From positions 310,001-374,000 of the forward strand of contig CANLWB010000005.1 of assembly GCA_947494695.1 (NCBI GenBank): a stretch of DNA of 64,000 nt, read 5' to 3'. Below are positions 38,502-48,691 of this stretch, one piece after another (position 1 is the first letter of the stretch; every line of letters begins with the position of its first letter). The position numbers and the translations under genes are program-made. Source of the DNA: an uncultured Flavobacteriaceae bacterium. Its GTDB lineage: Bacteria; Bacteroidota; Bacteroidia; Flavobacteriales; Flavobacteriaceae. The notes beneath the pieces were generated by a model that made no database searches, was not told the DNA's origin, and was given only the letters and a program-made list of their open reading frames with translations.

Positions 38502-39095
38502 TTATCTAGTGATAACTTTAATAACAGTCAATCCAATGAGCTTCAAATCGAAAAAAAAGTTGCGTCTGCTTATATATTCCTTGTTAAACTTAAGTTTGTC
38601 AGGAATAATGGTATGTATAAAGAAATTTTCTGGATCTTTTGCTGCTTTTAAAAGTTCAACCTCATTTCTATACTTTAGTGAGGCTAATCCCGTAATTCCA
38701 GGTCGTACAGCAAAAATGGCCATATCGTCTTGGGTATAAAAATTCACGTAGTGTCTTAATTCAGGGCGAGGTCCAACAAAACTCATATCTCCATTAAGGA
38801 TATTTATAAGTTGAGGAAACTCATCTATTTTATATCGTCTTAAAAAATAGCCGATTTTGGTAATTCTGTTATCATTATTCCCCAGGGTTAGTAGCCCTTT
38901 GCTTTGTGATTGTGTTCGCATGGTACGAAACTTAAAAATGTTGAAATCTATATTGTTTCTTCCAACACGTCCCTGAATGAATAAAACAGGTCCTCTCGAG
39001 TCCAATTTGATTAAAATAGCAATCAAAATTAACAGAGGGGATAAAAAAAGCAATCCAATTATAGAAAAGACAACATCGAAGCCACGTTTTAGCAT
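38502..39095 (-). CDS. Initiating sugar-1-phosphate transferase (PglC/WcaJ-type bacterial sugar transferase)
   Basis: MLKRGFDVVFSIIGLLFLSPLLI; KFRTM; RRYKIDEFPQLINILNGDMSFVGPRPE. Confidence 0.95.
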   Translation of the reverse strand: MLKRGFDVVFSIIGLLFLSPLLILIAILIKLDSRGPVLFIQGRVGRNNIDFNIFKFRTMRTQSQSKGLLTLGNNDNRITKIGYFLRRYKIDEFPQLINILNGDMSFVGPRPELRHYVNFYTQDDMAIFAVRPGITGLASLKYRNEVELLKAAKDPENFFIHTIIPDKLKFNKEYISRRNFFFDLKLIGLTVIKVITR

Positions 39096-39102
39096 GCTAA
39101 AC

Positions 39103-39474
39103 CTATTCTATTTTAAGGTTGGTAATTGTTGCAATGCTATCGCAATTCTCAACCATGAGCACGAGTTCTTTTTCCTCAAATGTTCCATCAATCTGATAGG
39201 TACCACAGGGTTCCATTCTGGCATTACTTTTAGAGAAGTCAATGCTTCCTTTTTTTAAAAGGTAACTAATACTAACAGAATCGAGATTATTCTGAGTTAA
39301 ATTGAATTGAACCTGGCTCTCATAAACAATTTTCTTCGATCTAATATTCTTTAAAACCCTGGCATCGGGCCCATAGCTACAAGATGTTTTTTTACCACTT
39401 AAAAAGAAGGCCAAAATGATTAAACCAAGAGAGAATCCCCCTAGGTAGTAACCTACACGCTGTATAAATTTCAT
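39103..39474 (-). CDS. Hypothetical single-TM protein
   Basis: One N-terminal TM, SGKKTSCSYGPDARVLKNIRSKK; 7 bp from the sugar transferase gene. Confidence 0.7.
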   Translation of the reverse strand: MKFIQRVGYYLGGFSLGLIILAFFLSGKKTSCSYGPDARVLKNIRSKKIVYESQVQFNLTQNNLDSVSISYLLKKGSIDFSKSNARMEPCGTYQIDGTFEEKELVLMVENCDSIATITNLKIE

Positions 39475-39511
39475 GTCATGTCTTTAGTGAAATAAATCAA
39501 AATCAGATCGA

Positions 39512-40711
39512 TTAAAAAATAAGCAAATTAATATCACTACAATCCAGATCAAACCAATCGGCAACAGATTTACTAGTTAAAATTCCGTGGTAAAAATACA
39601 ACCCATTTTTTAATCCTTTATCAAATCTTAAAGAATTTTCTATACCGCCTTCTTCAGCAATTTTCAATAAGTAGGGTGTGAAAAAATTACTAATGGAAAC
39701 GGAAGCCGTACGGGAATATCTGGCAAGAATATTAGGCACACAATAGTGTATCACATCGTGTTTAATAAATGTAGGCCTTTTATGCGTTGTTACTTCACTG
39801 GTTTCAATACATCCCCCCATATCTATGCTTACATCAATAATTATAGCCCCTTTTTTCATAGACCGTACCATATCCTCTGAAACAATCACAGGAGCCCTGT
39901 TAGCTCCGCGAACAGCACCAATAACCACATTACAGCGCTTTAAAGCCTTTGTTAGGCTCTTTGGTGTTATGGTAGAGGTGAAAAAAGGTCTCCCCAAGTT
40001 TGTCTGTATGCGTCTTAATTTGGTTATGGAATTATCGAATACTTTAACATTCGCTCCAAGTCCGATAGAACTTCTGGCAGCAAACTCACCAACCGTACCA
40101 GCTCCTAATATTACTACTTCGATAGGCGGAACACCACTTATATTACCAAACATTAAACCATTACCATCATTGGCGTCCGATAAAAGCTCTGAAGCAATCA
40201 GTACCGAAGCCGTTCCTGCAATTTCACTCAACGATCGCACGGCCGGATAAGTACCATCCGCATCACGTATAAACTCAAATGCCAACGCCGTAATTCGTTT
40301 AGATGCTAAGGTTTCAAAATATTTTTTAGATTGCGTCTTTATCTGTAAAGCCGAAATTAATATGGTCTGCGGATTAATAAGTTTAATCTGTTCCATACTA
40401 GGAGGCTCTACTTTAAGCACCATAGGACAAGCAAATACCTTCGCCGTGTCTTTAGTTATTTCTGCGCCGGCTTCACTATATTCCCGATCACTAAAACTGG
40501 CACCTTCACCAGCTCCAGACTCAAGCAAAACCTTATGACCATTACTTACCAAAGCAAATACAGCATCTGGGGTTAAACATACCCGTTTCTCCTGAAAAGC
40601 GGTCTCCTTAGGGATTCCTATATATAATTCCCCTTTTCTTTTTAGCACTTCAAGAGTTTCTTCTTGAGGTAATAATTGTTGCTTTGTAAAAGGGGAGAGC
40701 GATTTCGACAT
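39512..40711 (-). CDS. ald: Alanine dehydrogenase
   Basis: IGIPKETAFQEKRVCLTPDAV; LGAGTVGEFAARSSIGLGANVKVFDN; VIIDVSIDMGGCIETSEVTTH. Confidence 0.93.
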   Translation of the reverse strand: MSKSLSPFTKQQLLPQEETLEVLKRKGELYIGIPKETAFQEKRVCLTPDAVFALVSNGHKVLLESGAGEGASFSDREYSEAGAEITKDTAKVFACPMVLKVEPPSMEQIKLINPQTILISALQIKTQSKKYFETLASKRITALAFEFIRDADGTYPAVRSLSEIAGTASVLIASELLSDANDGNGLMFGNISGVPPIEVVILGAGTVGEFAARSSIGLGANVKVFDNSITKLRRIQTNLGRPFFTSTITPKSLTKALKRCNVVIGAVRGANRAPVIVSEDMVRSMKKGAIIIDVSIDMGGCIETSEVTTHKRPTFIKHDVIHYCVPNILARYSRTASVSISNFFTPYLLKIAEEGGIENSLRFDKGLKNGLYFYHGILTSKSVADWFDLDCSDINLLIF

Positions 40712-40865
40712 GGTTAGCTGATATTAATAAAAATTTAAATTACAAATAAATTTTCTATTGTCAATACAAACATAAAATTATTATAGTTACATCTGTTTTC
40801 ATCATAAAATTTAACTTATGCATATGTAAGAAAAAATCCCTATATTATTATAGGTTTTCCCTAAA

Positions 40866-40894
40866 TTGTTTTAACATAATTATTTATATGTTTG
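40866..40894 (+). promoter_or_regulatory. Candidate promoter TTG-N18-TATGTTTG
   Basis: TTG 40866-40868, TATGTTTG 40887-40894, 17 bp before the ATG at 40911. Confidence 0.5.
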
Positions 40895-40910
40895 CATAAT
40901 AATTCTATGT

Positions 40911-43331
40911 ATGGACAAAAGAATACTTTATTTTTTACTTTTTCTACAACCTCTAACGTTTTTTTGTCAGGAGTTTAGAGTAAATGGTTCTGTTAAAGAC
41001 AACAAGGGTACCTCCATAGCCTATGCTAATGTTGTTGTTGCCAGTCTGGGTATTTCTAAAACCATATATGGAACATCTACAGATGATAAAGGTTATTTTA
41101 TTATAGAGGGGCTCAAAGAAGGGGATTACGTTTTAAAAATTATGTTTCTCGGGTTTAAACCTTATATCACAAGAGTGGAACTACATCGAAATATCAACTT
41201 TGAAACCATTACACTCGAAGAAAATATTGAAAAACTGGACGGTATCACGGTAGTAGCAAAAAGGCCAACGGTAAAGCGCCTGGTTGATCGTACTGTTTTT
41301 AATGTTGAAAACTCAACATTATCTAATAATAATATTCTGGATGTTTTAAAACATACTCCAGGTGTTCTAGTTCATGATGGTAAGATTTCGGTTAAGCAAT
41401 CGACACCTACCGTTTATATTAATGACCGGAAAGTACATTTATCTGCCACTGAAGTTCAACAACTCCTGGAAGGAACATCTGCTAATAATGTTAAATCCAT
41501 TGAAGTGATTACTAACCCACCGGCAAGTTACGAAGCAGAGGGGGGAGCCGTTTTGAATATTGTAACCAGTAAGAATATTGCTGCGGGATATCACGGCAGT
41601 GTTTTTGGTAATTTTAAGCAGGGACAGGAGTTTCCTAAATACTCTGTTGGGACGAGTCATTTTTTTAAGACTAAAAAATTAAATACTTATGTTAATTATA
41701 ATATAAGCCCCAGAAAGGATTTTAGACATAATAATGAGTCTGTTAATTTTTTAAACGTTAATAACCAGTCGACAACAAGTTGGGAAACCGATTTTAAGAG
41801 AGTGCAAGAAACGGTAAATCAAAGCATAAATGCCAATATCGATTATGAAATAAATAAAAGTAATAGTCTTAATTTTACAACCAATATCCTTATAAAGCCC
41901 CGGAATAATACCAAAACTCAGGTCAACTCTCTAACGGAAGTTTTTGATGCTAATGGCGTACTGGATTCAACATTTTACACGTTGAACAGAAAGGTTGATG
42001 AGACCTTTAATCTGGCTTTTACGTTAGATTATACCCATAAGTTTAAAAAAGAGGGAGAGAAACTCTCTTTTAGTGGACACTATACCAACTATGACACCTC
42101 TAATTTCCAAAATGTGGATACCGATTATCGCTTTCCAGATGATCTATTGATAAGAACTAACAGGTTTCAAACGTTCTCTAGCCAGGTAATTGAATTATAT
42201 ACGGGTCAAATGGATTATGAATTACCCATAGATGATTCTTCTCAATTTGAAGCAGGGGTTAAAGTATCTAATATTGATTCAGAAAGTATCTTGGATCAAT
42301 TTAACTTTATAAACGATACAAGAGAAGAAGATTTGCAAAATTCTGATGTTTTTGACTATAACGAAACGAATTATGCAGCCTATTTAAGTTATTCTAAGGA
42401 TTGGGAGCATTGGAGTTTAAAATTAGGAGCTAGGGGAGAGTATACAGATATCACAGGACGATCTCAATTAGCCAACCAGATAAATACTAATGATTATTTT
42501 AAATTGTTTCCATCTTTTCATCTACTTCATAAGTTTAATGGCAATAATCAGGTCTATTTTAATTATAATAAACGTATTTATAGACCAAGGTATGATGAGC
42601 TAAATCCTTTTAAGTATTTTCTAAATGATAATGCTTATGTTAGTGGGGATCCAAATTTACAACCTCAGATTGACAATGTTTTTACTTTAGGGTATACTTT
42701 AAATGATACTTACACTTTTGAATTATATTATCGTATAGAAAATGATCCAACATTAGAAATTGTATTTCAGGATAATAATGAGAATATTCTAAAATATATA
42801 AACACCAATATTAATAGAAGTGTCTCTTATGGATTTGATTTTACAACTTATACAAAATTGGCTAACCATTGGAATTTATATGTATTATCTTCAATATTTT
42901 ATTATAATAACCAGTTTTTTGCTTTAGAGAGTAACAATGAATTAGTAACTAATGATAAATGGTCTCTATATAGTCAGGCTATAAATTCCTTCTCATTACT
43001 TCAGGACAGAAGTTTAACAGTAGATATATCTTATTTATATATTTCTCCTGTTGCAGATGGAGCCTCATTAATCAGTAATAGATCAAGTTTGGATGTTACT
43101 TTAAGAAAAACCTTTTGGAATAATAGAGCATCTTTAAGCATTGGAGCCATAGACCTATTTAACTCTCAGAATTTTAATCAGAAGACACAATACACGAATC
43201 AGGATATATTTTTACGCTCTCGTATTGAAAACAGGTTATTTTCTGTTGGGTTTAATTATAAACTTGGGAACTTTAAATTAGGCATTAATAAAAATGAAAT
43301 TGATTTAAGGGAAAGAGATAGATTAAACTAG
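40911..43331 (+). CDS. Outer-membrane beta-barrel (TonB-receptor-like) protein with carboxypeptidase-regulatory-like N-domain
   Basis: FRVNGSVKDNKGTSIAYANVVVAS; plug-like LKHTPGVLVHDGKISVKQSTPTVYINDRKV; long beta-barrel C-terminus. Confidence 0.9.
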   Translation: MDKRILYFLLFLQPLTFFCQEFRVNGSVKDNKGTSIAYANVVVASLGISKTIYGTSTDDKGYFIIEGLKEGDYVLKIMFLGFKPYITRVELHRNINFETITLEENIEKLDGITVVAKRPTVKRLVDRTVFNVENSTLSNNNILDVLKHTPGVLVHDGKISVKQSTPTVYINDRKVHLSATEVQQLLEGTSANNVKSIEVITNPPASYEAEGGAVLNIVTSKNIAAGYHGSVFGNFKQGQEFPKYSVGTSHFFKTKKLNTYVNYNISPRKDFRHNNESVNFLNVNNQSTTSWETDFKRVQETVNQSINANIDYEINKSNSLNFTTNILIKPRNNTKTQVNSLTEVFDANGVLDSTFYTLNRKVDETFNLAFTLDYTHKFKKEGEKLSFSGHYTNYDTSNFQNVDTDYRFPDDLLIRTNRFQTFSSQVIELYTGQMDYELPIDDSSQFEAGVKVSNIDSESILDQFNFINDTREEDLQNSDVFDYNETNYAAYLSYSKDWEHWSLKLGARGEYTDITGRSQLANQINTNDYFKLFPSFHLLHKFNGNNQVYFNYNKRIYRPRYDELNPFKYFLNDNAYVSGDPNLQPQIDNVFTLGYTLNDTYTFELYYRIENDPTLEIVFQDNNENILKYINTNINRSVSYGFDFTTYTKLANHWNLYVLSSIFYYNNQFFALESNNELVTNDKWSLYSQAINSFSLLQDRSLTVDISYLYISPVADGASLISNRSSLDVTLRKTFWNNRASLSIGAIDLFNSQNFNQKTQYTNQDIFLRSRIENRLFSVGFNYKLGNFKLGINKNEIDLRERDRLN

Positions 43332-43936
43332 AAGTACCCTTTAATTTTACCCCAAAAGTTTTTTGGAGAAAGTTTGAACTCATCTTCCAATTCTTGCATG
43401 GTTTTATTTGCATCATTAATTTTATTAAAAATTCTAGCTCGAATTAAATAAATGGTAGGAATCACAATAGCCATAACGGGTATTAAATAAATCAATTGAT
43501 TATCATCTGCAAAAGATAAATCGTCATTCAATACCACAATTATTTGATATACGTACATGGCTAATGGAACTAAAAGCGCATGAAACCACCAATGCCTACA
43601 AGTAAAAAACCATATAAATATTAAAAACAATGGAATGAGTTTGTTAGCTAAAGTCCAAGCTAAAACGAAAACACTTTCATAATATTTACTTTCATATACA
43701 AAAAAAGAAGTGTTCCATACTTTTACATGTGGAACACTTTCATACAAATTAAATAGATAAGGCGTAATAGCTATCAAAGTAGCAATTACACTACCTAAAA
43801 CTAAGTTTTTCTTGTCACTATTGACCTGATACTTTAATAAGCCTTTTTTCGATTTTTGCTGTTTGTTGTCCATCTTGGTTAAAAGCATCTGCAGCTTGAA
43901 CCATAAATAACATACCTCCGAAGATTGCGATTGCAA
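43328..43936 (-). CDS. Hypothetical membrane protein; likely true start at 43873 (MDNKQQKSKKG)
   Basis: 3-4 hydrophobic segments; the first ~21 residues lie in the region where the small secreted ORF 43818..43958 is encoded in another frame. Confidence 0.7.
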   Translation of the reverse strand: MQSQSSEVCYLWFKLQMLLTKMDNKQQKSKKGLLKYQVNSDKKNLVLGSVIATLIAITPYLFNLYESVPHVKVWNTSFFVYESKYYESVFVLAWTLANKLIPLFLIFIWFFTCRHWWFHALLVPLAMYVYQIIVVLNDDLSFADDNQLIYLIPVMAIVIPTIYLIRARIFNKINDANKTMQELEDEFKLSPKNFWGKIKGYF

Positions 43937-43958
43937 TAATGTACTTTTTAGTTTTCAT
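43818..43958 (-). CDS. Small secreted protein candidate (46 aa) missed by the ORF track
   Basis: MKTKKYIIAIAIFGGMLFMVQAADAFNQDGQQTAKIEKRLIKVSGQ*; clear signal peptide (KTKKY + hydrophobic core + AADA). Confidence 0.6.
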   Translation of the reverse strand: MKTKKYIIAIAIFGGMLFMVQAADAFNQDGQQTAKIEKRLIKVSGQ

Positions 43959-44158
43959 TTTAAAGGGATTTATTAATTAATATATCCCAAATGTAACTAA
44001 TGGTATATCTGAAGTTTAGCTCTAAATGTTAAAAAAATGTTAAAACAAGAGGTTTTTAGGTTTTTACAATGTGGTTTTCCCGTAAAACTTCAGAATTTCA
44101 GAGTTTTTTTGTGCTATTTATTTGGTTATTAGCTGATTCTTTGTTAGTTATTACACTT

Positions 44159-44566
44159 TTAGGTTAATCTTAAAATTCTATTGCTATTATCTAATTTTAA
44201 GTCAATTTTATCGAAGTGTCCCGATACGACAGATATAATCTTCTCAGGCCATTCAATGAGTTTCCAATTTTCAGAATCTAAATAATCTTCTATTCCAAAA
44301 TTATAAGCTTCTTCTATGTCATTAATTCTATATAAATCAAAATGATAAATTTTATCATTCTGTAGTTGATACTCATTCACAATAGAAAAGGTTGGGCTAC
44401 TTACTTCATCTTCACTACCCAAAACTTTAACTATAGCACGTATTAGTGTGGTTTTACCCACGCCCATATCACCATAAAACAATAAGGTTTTCGTTTTTGC
44501 ATTATTAACTAGCTGTCTTGCAACAGCTTCAACCTCACTTAACTCATAACAAATTTTCAATGTCAA
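44159..44566 (-). CDS. tsaE: tRNA threonylcarbamoyladenosine biosynthesis ATPase TsaE
   Basis: LLFYGDMGVGKTTLIRAIVKVLG; SSPTFSIVNEYQ; HFDLYRI; LIEWPEKI. Confidence 0.95.
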   Translation of the reverse strand: MTLKICYELSEVEAVARQLVNNAKTKTLLFYGDMGVGKTTLIRAIVKVLGSEDEVSSPTFSIVNEYQLQNDKIYHFDLYRINDIEEAYNFGIEDYLDSENWKLIEWPEKIISVVSGHFDKIDLKLDNSNRILRLT

Positions 44567-44651
44567 TAAAATTTATACACAATAATAATTATAAAATCTA
44601 TAAAATGCAACTAAAAAGTGCATTTTATCGGTGTTTTTTGCTTTTAATGGA

Positions 44652-46205
44652 TTATTTAGGTGAAAAAACTAAGAAAGGGATGATCATTTCTTCCAAAGAA
44701 ACCCCGCCATGCTGATACGTATTCCTATAATAACTTACATAGTGATTATAATTATTCGGATAAGCAAAAAACAAATCACTCTTTGCAAAAATATAAGAAC
44801 TACTCATATTTATGGAAGGTAAATGTGCTTCTTTTGGATTTTTAAAGCATAAAACATCTTTATCATCATATGTTAAGCTTCTTCCGGTTTTATAACGAAG
44901 GTTTAAACTCGTATCCCTGTCTCCAATAACCTTTGAAGGATTCTTTACATTAATGGTACCATGATCTGTAGTAAGAATGAGTTTAAAACCTAAACTTTGA
45001 GCCTGCTGTATAATTTCTAAAAGTGGTGAATTTTTAAACCAGCTCAGTGTTAAAGACCGGTATGCCTTATCGTTAGAAGCTAATTCTTTTACAACCTCCA
45101 TTTCGGTCTTGGCATGGGAAAGCATATCAACGAAATTATATACAATTACCGTGAGGTCATTCGTTTTAAGAGACTTAAAATTGTCAGCCAATTTCTTACC
45201 ATTCTTTAAGTTTGTTATTTTATGGTAAGCGTATTTGAGATGCGTTAATCCCAATCGTTTCATTTGTGTATCCAGGAATTCTTCTTCATGAAGATTTTTG
45301 CCGCCATCGTCTGTATCGTTTTTCCAATATTCTGGAAACAACTTCTCCATATCACTAGGCATTAACCCAGAGAATATAGCATTACGTGCATATTGAGTGG
45401 CAGTTGGAAGGATACTAAAAAACGCATCCTCCTGAGTTTTCTTATAATAATTATTAATAACAGGTTCAAAGACTTTCCATTGATCATAGCGTAGATTATC
45501 AATCAAGACCATAACGGTGGGCTGATCCTTGCTAATCTCGGGAACAATTTTTTCTTTAAAAAGTGTATGCGACATCACTGGCGAATCTGTAGCAGGCTTA
45601 AACCAATCGGCATAATGCTTCTCTATAAACTTTCCGAATTGAATATTGGCCTCATTCTTCTGTGACTCCAATATTTCAAACATTCCTATATCTTCAATAT
45701 CTTCGAGTTGAATTTCCCAATAAATAAGTTTTAGATACAAATTAACCCATTCTTCGTAGGAATTAATCATAGACAATTCCATGGCGATTTTTCTAAACTC
45801 TTGCTGGTAATTAGAGGTTGTCTTTTCAGATACGAGCCTGGAGTTGTCCAGGTTTTTCTTCAAACTAAGCAGGATCTGGTTAGGGTTAACCGGTTTAATA
45901 AGGTAATCGGCTATCTTATTACCAATGGCCTCCTCCATAATATATTCCTCTTCACTTTTGGTAATCATAACAATGGGAAGGCCATCCTGTTTTTCCTTTA
46001 TTTCGTTTAAGGTTTCAAGTCCGGTGAGTCCTGGCATGTTTTCATCTAAGAACACAATATCGAAATTTTTCTCATCGATCACATCAATCGCTTCAGAACC
46101 GCTCCTGCATGTTGTTACATTATAATTTCGTTTTTCTAAAAAGAGAATATGGGGTTTTAATAAATCAATTTCATCATCCACCCAAAGTATTTGTATTGTA
46201 TTCAT
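44652..46205 (-). CDS. porX: PorX: response-regulator receiver plus PglZ/alkaline-phosphatase-fold domain
   Basis: ILWVDDEIDLLKPHILFLEKRNYNVTT...DIVFLDENMPG; PglZ part VMVLIDNLRYDQWK, LILTTDHGTINVKNPSKV. Confidence 0.95.
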   Translation of the reverse strand: MNTIQILWVDDEIDLLKPHILFLEKRNYNVTTCRSGSEAIDVIDEKNFDIVFLDENMPGLTGLETLNEIKEKQDGLPIVMITKSEEEYIMEEAIGNKIADYLIKPVNPNQILLSLKKNLDNSRLVSEKTTSNYQQEFRKIAMELSMINSYEEWVNLYLKLIYWEIQLEDIEDIGMFEILESQKNEANIQFGKFIEKHYADWFKPATDSPVMSHTLFKEKIVPEISKDQPTVMVLIDNLRYDQWKVFEPVINNYYKKTQEDAFFSILPTATQYARNAIFSGLMPSDMEKLFPEYWKNDTDDGGKNLHEEEFLDTQMKRLGLTHLKYAYHKITNLKNGKKLADNFKSLKTNDLTVIVYNFVDMLSHAKTEMEVVKELASNDKAYRSLTLSWFKNSPLLEIIQQAQSLGFKLILTTDHGTINVKNPSKVIGDRDTSLNLRYKTGRSLTYDDKDVLCFKNPKEAHLPSINMSSSYIFAKSDLFFAYPNNYNHYVSYYRNTYQHGGVSLEEMIIPFLVFSPK

Positions 46206-46272
46206 TCAAGTATTTTTATTATCATTAACGTAATTGTCTTCTTATAATGTCCTTAAAATAGACTCATATAAT

Positions 46273-46280
46273 TATATTTG
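46273..46280 (+). promoter_or_regulatory. Candidate -7 box TATATTTG upstream of HD-hydrolase gene
   Basis: TATATTTG overlaps the track-assigned start at 46278; in-frame TTG at 46308 is a better start. Confidence 0.45.
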
Positions 46281-47528
46281 TGCCTACTAAACATTAACTT
46301 CTCAAGTTTGAATAAACTTAAAATCTTAAACGACCCAATTTACGGATTTATTACGATTCCAAATTCACTTATCTTCGATTTAATTCAGCATAAGTACTTC
46401 CAAAGGTTACGTCGCATTACCCAAATGGGCATGTCATATTTAGTTTATCCAGGCGCCCATCATACCAGATTTCATCATGCTATAGGTTGTATGCATTTAA
46501 TGCAACAAGCTGTCAATGTACTTCGTTTTAAAGGAGTTACAATTTCGGAAGAGGAGGAAATTGGACTTTATGCAGCTATTTTATTACATGATATTGGTCA
46601 CGGGCCATTCTCTCATGCGATGGAACATAGCATTGTTAATAATGTTTCTCATGAAGATATATCCTTACTTTTTATGGAGCAGTTAAACGAAGAATTTAAC
46701 GGAAGTTTAACGCTTGCTATCCAGGTTTTTAAACGGGAGTATCCCAGAAAATTTATGTGTCAGCTTATCTCCGGACAATTGGATATGGATAGGGCCGACT
46801 ATTTAAAAAGAGATAGCTTCTATACTGGCGTCGCAGAAGGAAATATAAATAGCGAACGTCTTATTACCATGCTAAATGTTGTTGATGATGAGCTTGTTAT
46901 AGAAGAGAAAGGAATTTATAGTGTAGAAAAGTTTCTTATTGCAAGACGACTTATGTATTGGCAGGTTTATTTGCATAAAACGAGTTTAGTGGCCGAGCAA
47001 TTACTTATAAGGGTTCTAAAACGAGCTAAAGAATTACATAGTAATGGTATTAAATTAGCAGCTAGTAAGGCACTTTCTTTCTTTTTAGAAAACAAAATAT
47101 CAATTGATGATTTTAATAATGAAACACTTAGTGTTTTTGCACAATTAGATGATTTCGATGTGATCTCTGCAATGAAAGACTGGCAGTATCATGATGACTT
47201 TGTCCTGAGTCGGTTGAGTCAAATGATAATTAATAGAAATTTATTAAAAATTAAGATTAAAAATAAGACAATTAAGAAACAATATCTGGAAAAACGGATT
47301 CAGGAATTAATGGACACCCATTCTATAACCAAAGATACTGCAACATACTTTGTATTTACTGGTGAGATTTCTAATCAGGCCTATCAATTAAAACATCAAA
47401 GTATTAATATCTTACATAAATCGGGAAAAATAGAGGACATTGTAAAAGCTTCAGATCAACTTAATCTTAAAGCATTGTCAAAAACAGTAACTAAGCACTA
47501 CATCTGCTATCCCAAGAAAAATTTATAA
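46278..47528 (+). CDS. HD-domain phosphohydrolase (dGTPase-like); probable start 46308
   Basis: YPGAHHTRFHHAIGCMHLM; AAILLHDIGHGPFSHAMEH; QLDMDRADYLKRDSFYTG. Confidence 0.92.
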   Translation: MCLLNINFSSLNKLKILNDPIYGFITIPNSLIFDLIQHKYFQRLRRITQMGMSYLVYPGAHHTRFHHAIGCMHLMQQAVNVLRFKGVTISEEEEIGLYAAILLHDIGHGPFSHAMEHSIVNNVSHEDISLLFMEQLNEEFNGSLTLAIQVFKREYPRKFMCQLISGQLDMDRADYLKRDSFYTGVAEGNINSERLITMLNVVDDELVIEEKGIYSVEKFLIARRLMYWQVYLHKTSLVAEQLLIRVLKRAKELHSNGIKLAASKALSFFLENKISIDDFNNETLSVFAQLDDFDVISAMKDWQYHDDFVLSRLSQMIINRNLLKIKIKNKTIKKQYLEKRIQELMDTHSITKDTATYFVFTGEISNQAYQLKHQSINILHKSGKIEDIVKASDQLNLKALSKTVTKHYICYPKKNL

Positions 47529-47668
47529 CAGGTTTTAAATGCTGGTAAAAATACGATTTAAAACACTGTGCTTAACGATATAAACTAATAAGCAAAAGTG
47601 CATGAAGAACTTTAGGACATTTTTCCTATTTTTGCGTCAATCAAACAAAAAACAACAAACTTTTCGGT

Positions 47669-48691
47669 GTGAAATTTACAGCACGACAAATAGCAAGCCT
47701 ATTAGAAGGTGATATCGTAGGTAATCCAGATGTAGAAGTCTCTAAATTATCTAAAATAGAAGAAGGAACTGAAGGTTCTTTAACATTTTTATCAAATCCA
47801 AAGTACACACAATATATTTATTCAACAAAGGCTTCTGTTACCATTGTTAATAAAAGTTTTGTTCCAGAGAACGATATTACGACCACAATAATTAAAGTTG
47901 AAGATGCTTACGCATCTTTTTCAAAATTACTTGAGTATTATAATATGGCAAAACTTAACAAAGTTGGTATAGAACAACCATCTTTTGTTTCAGAATCTGC
48001 TAAATATGGTGAAAACCTGTATTTGGGAACATTTTCTTATTTAGGTGAAAATGTGAACATTGGGGATCAGGTTAAAATTTTTCCGAACGTTTACATTGGA
48101 GATAATGTCACTATTGGAGATAACACCGTTATTTTTTCTGGTGCTAAAATTTATTCAGATACCGTTATTGGACATACCTGTGTTATAAACTCTGGAGCTA
48201 TTATTGGAGCAGACGGTTTTGGATTCGCGCCACAGGAAGATGGTAGTTATAAAAAGGTCCCCCAAATAGGAAATGTTATTCTGGAGGATTATGTGGACGT
48301 TGGAGCGGGGACAACTATAGACCGGGCAACTATGGGATCTACAATCATTAAACAGGGGGTTAAATTAGATAATCAAATTCAAATAGCTCATAATGTAGAG
48401 ATTGGCAAACATACTGTAATTGCTGCGCAAACAGGAATTGCCGGGTCTACAAAAGTTGGCGAAAACTGTCTCATTGGTGGGCAGGTAGGTATTGCTGGAC
48501 ATATTACCATTGGTAATAATGTTAAAATACAGGCGCAATCTGGAATTGCAAGAAATGTTAAAGATGATGAAGTCTTGCAGGGATCTCCGGCACTACCTAT
48601 TAACGATTATAACAAATCGTATGTGCACTTTAAAAATTTATCTAAAATCGTAAAAAATATTAATGACTTAGAAAAAAGTAAATGGGAATAG
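47669..48691 (+). CDS. lpxD: UDP-3-O-(acyl)glucosamine N-acyltransferase
   Basis: Hexapeptide repeats; [48 protein letters not shown]. Confidence 0.95.
   Translation: MKFTARQIASLLEGDIVGNPDVEVSKLSKIEEGTEGSLTFLSNPKYTQYIYSTKASVTIVNKSFVPENDITTTIIKVEDAYASFSKLLEYYNMAKLNKVGIEQPSFVSESAKYGENLYLGTFSYLGENVNIGDQVKIFPNVYIGDNVTIGDNTVIFSGAKIYSDTVIGHTCVINSGAIIGADGFGFAPQEDGSYKKVPQIGNVILEDYVDVGAGTTIDRATMGSTIIKQGVKLDNQIQIAHNVEIGKHTVIAAQTGIAGSTKVGENCLIGGQVGIAGHITIGNNVKIQAQSGIARNVKDDEVLQGSPALPINDYNKSYVHFKNLSKIVKNINDLEKSKWE

Noticed and set aside
39825-40250. Plus-strand 141-aa ORF
   Set aside because: Fully antisense to ald, no signal peptide or recognisable motif.
44518-44715. Plus-strand 65-aa ORF between tsaE and porX
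   Set aside because: Overlaps the ends of both genes in antisense, no plausible protein features.
44652-46205. PglZ domain suggesting a BREX phage-defence gene
   Set aside because: Receiver domain plus PglZ is the PorX architecture of the type 9 secretion regulator; no other BREX genes nearby.
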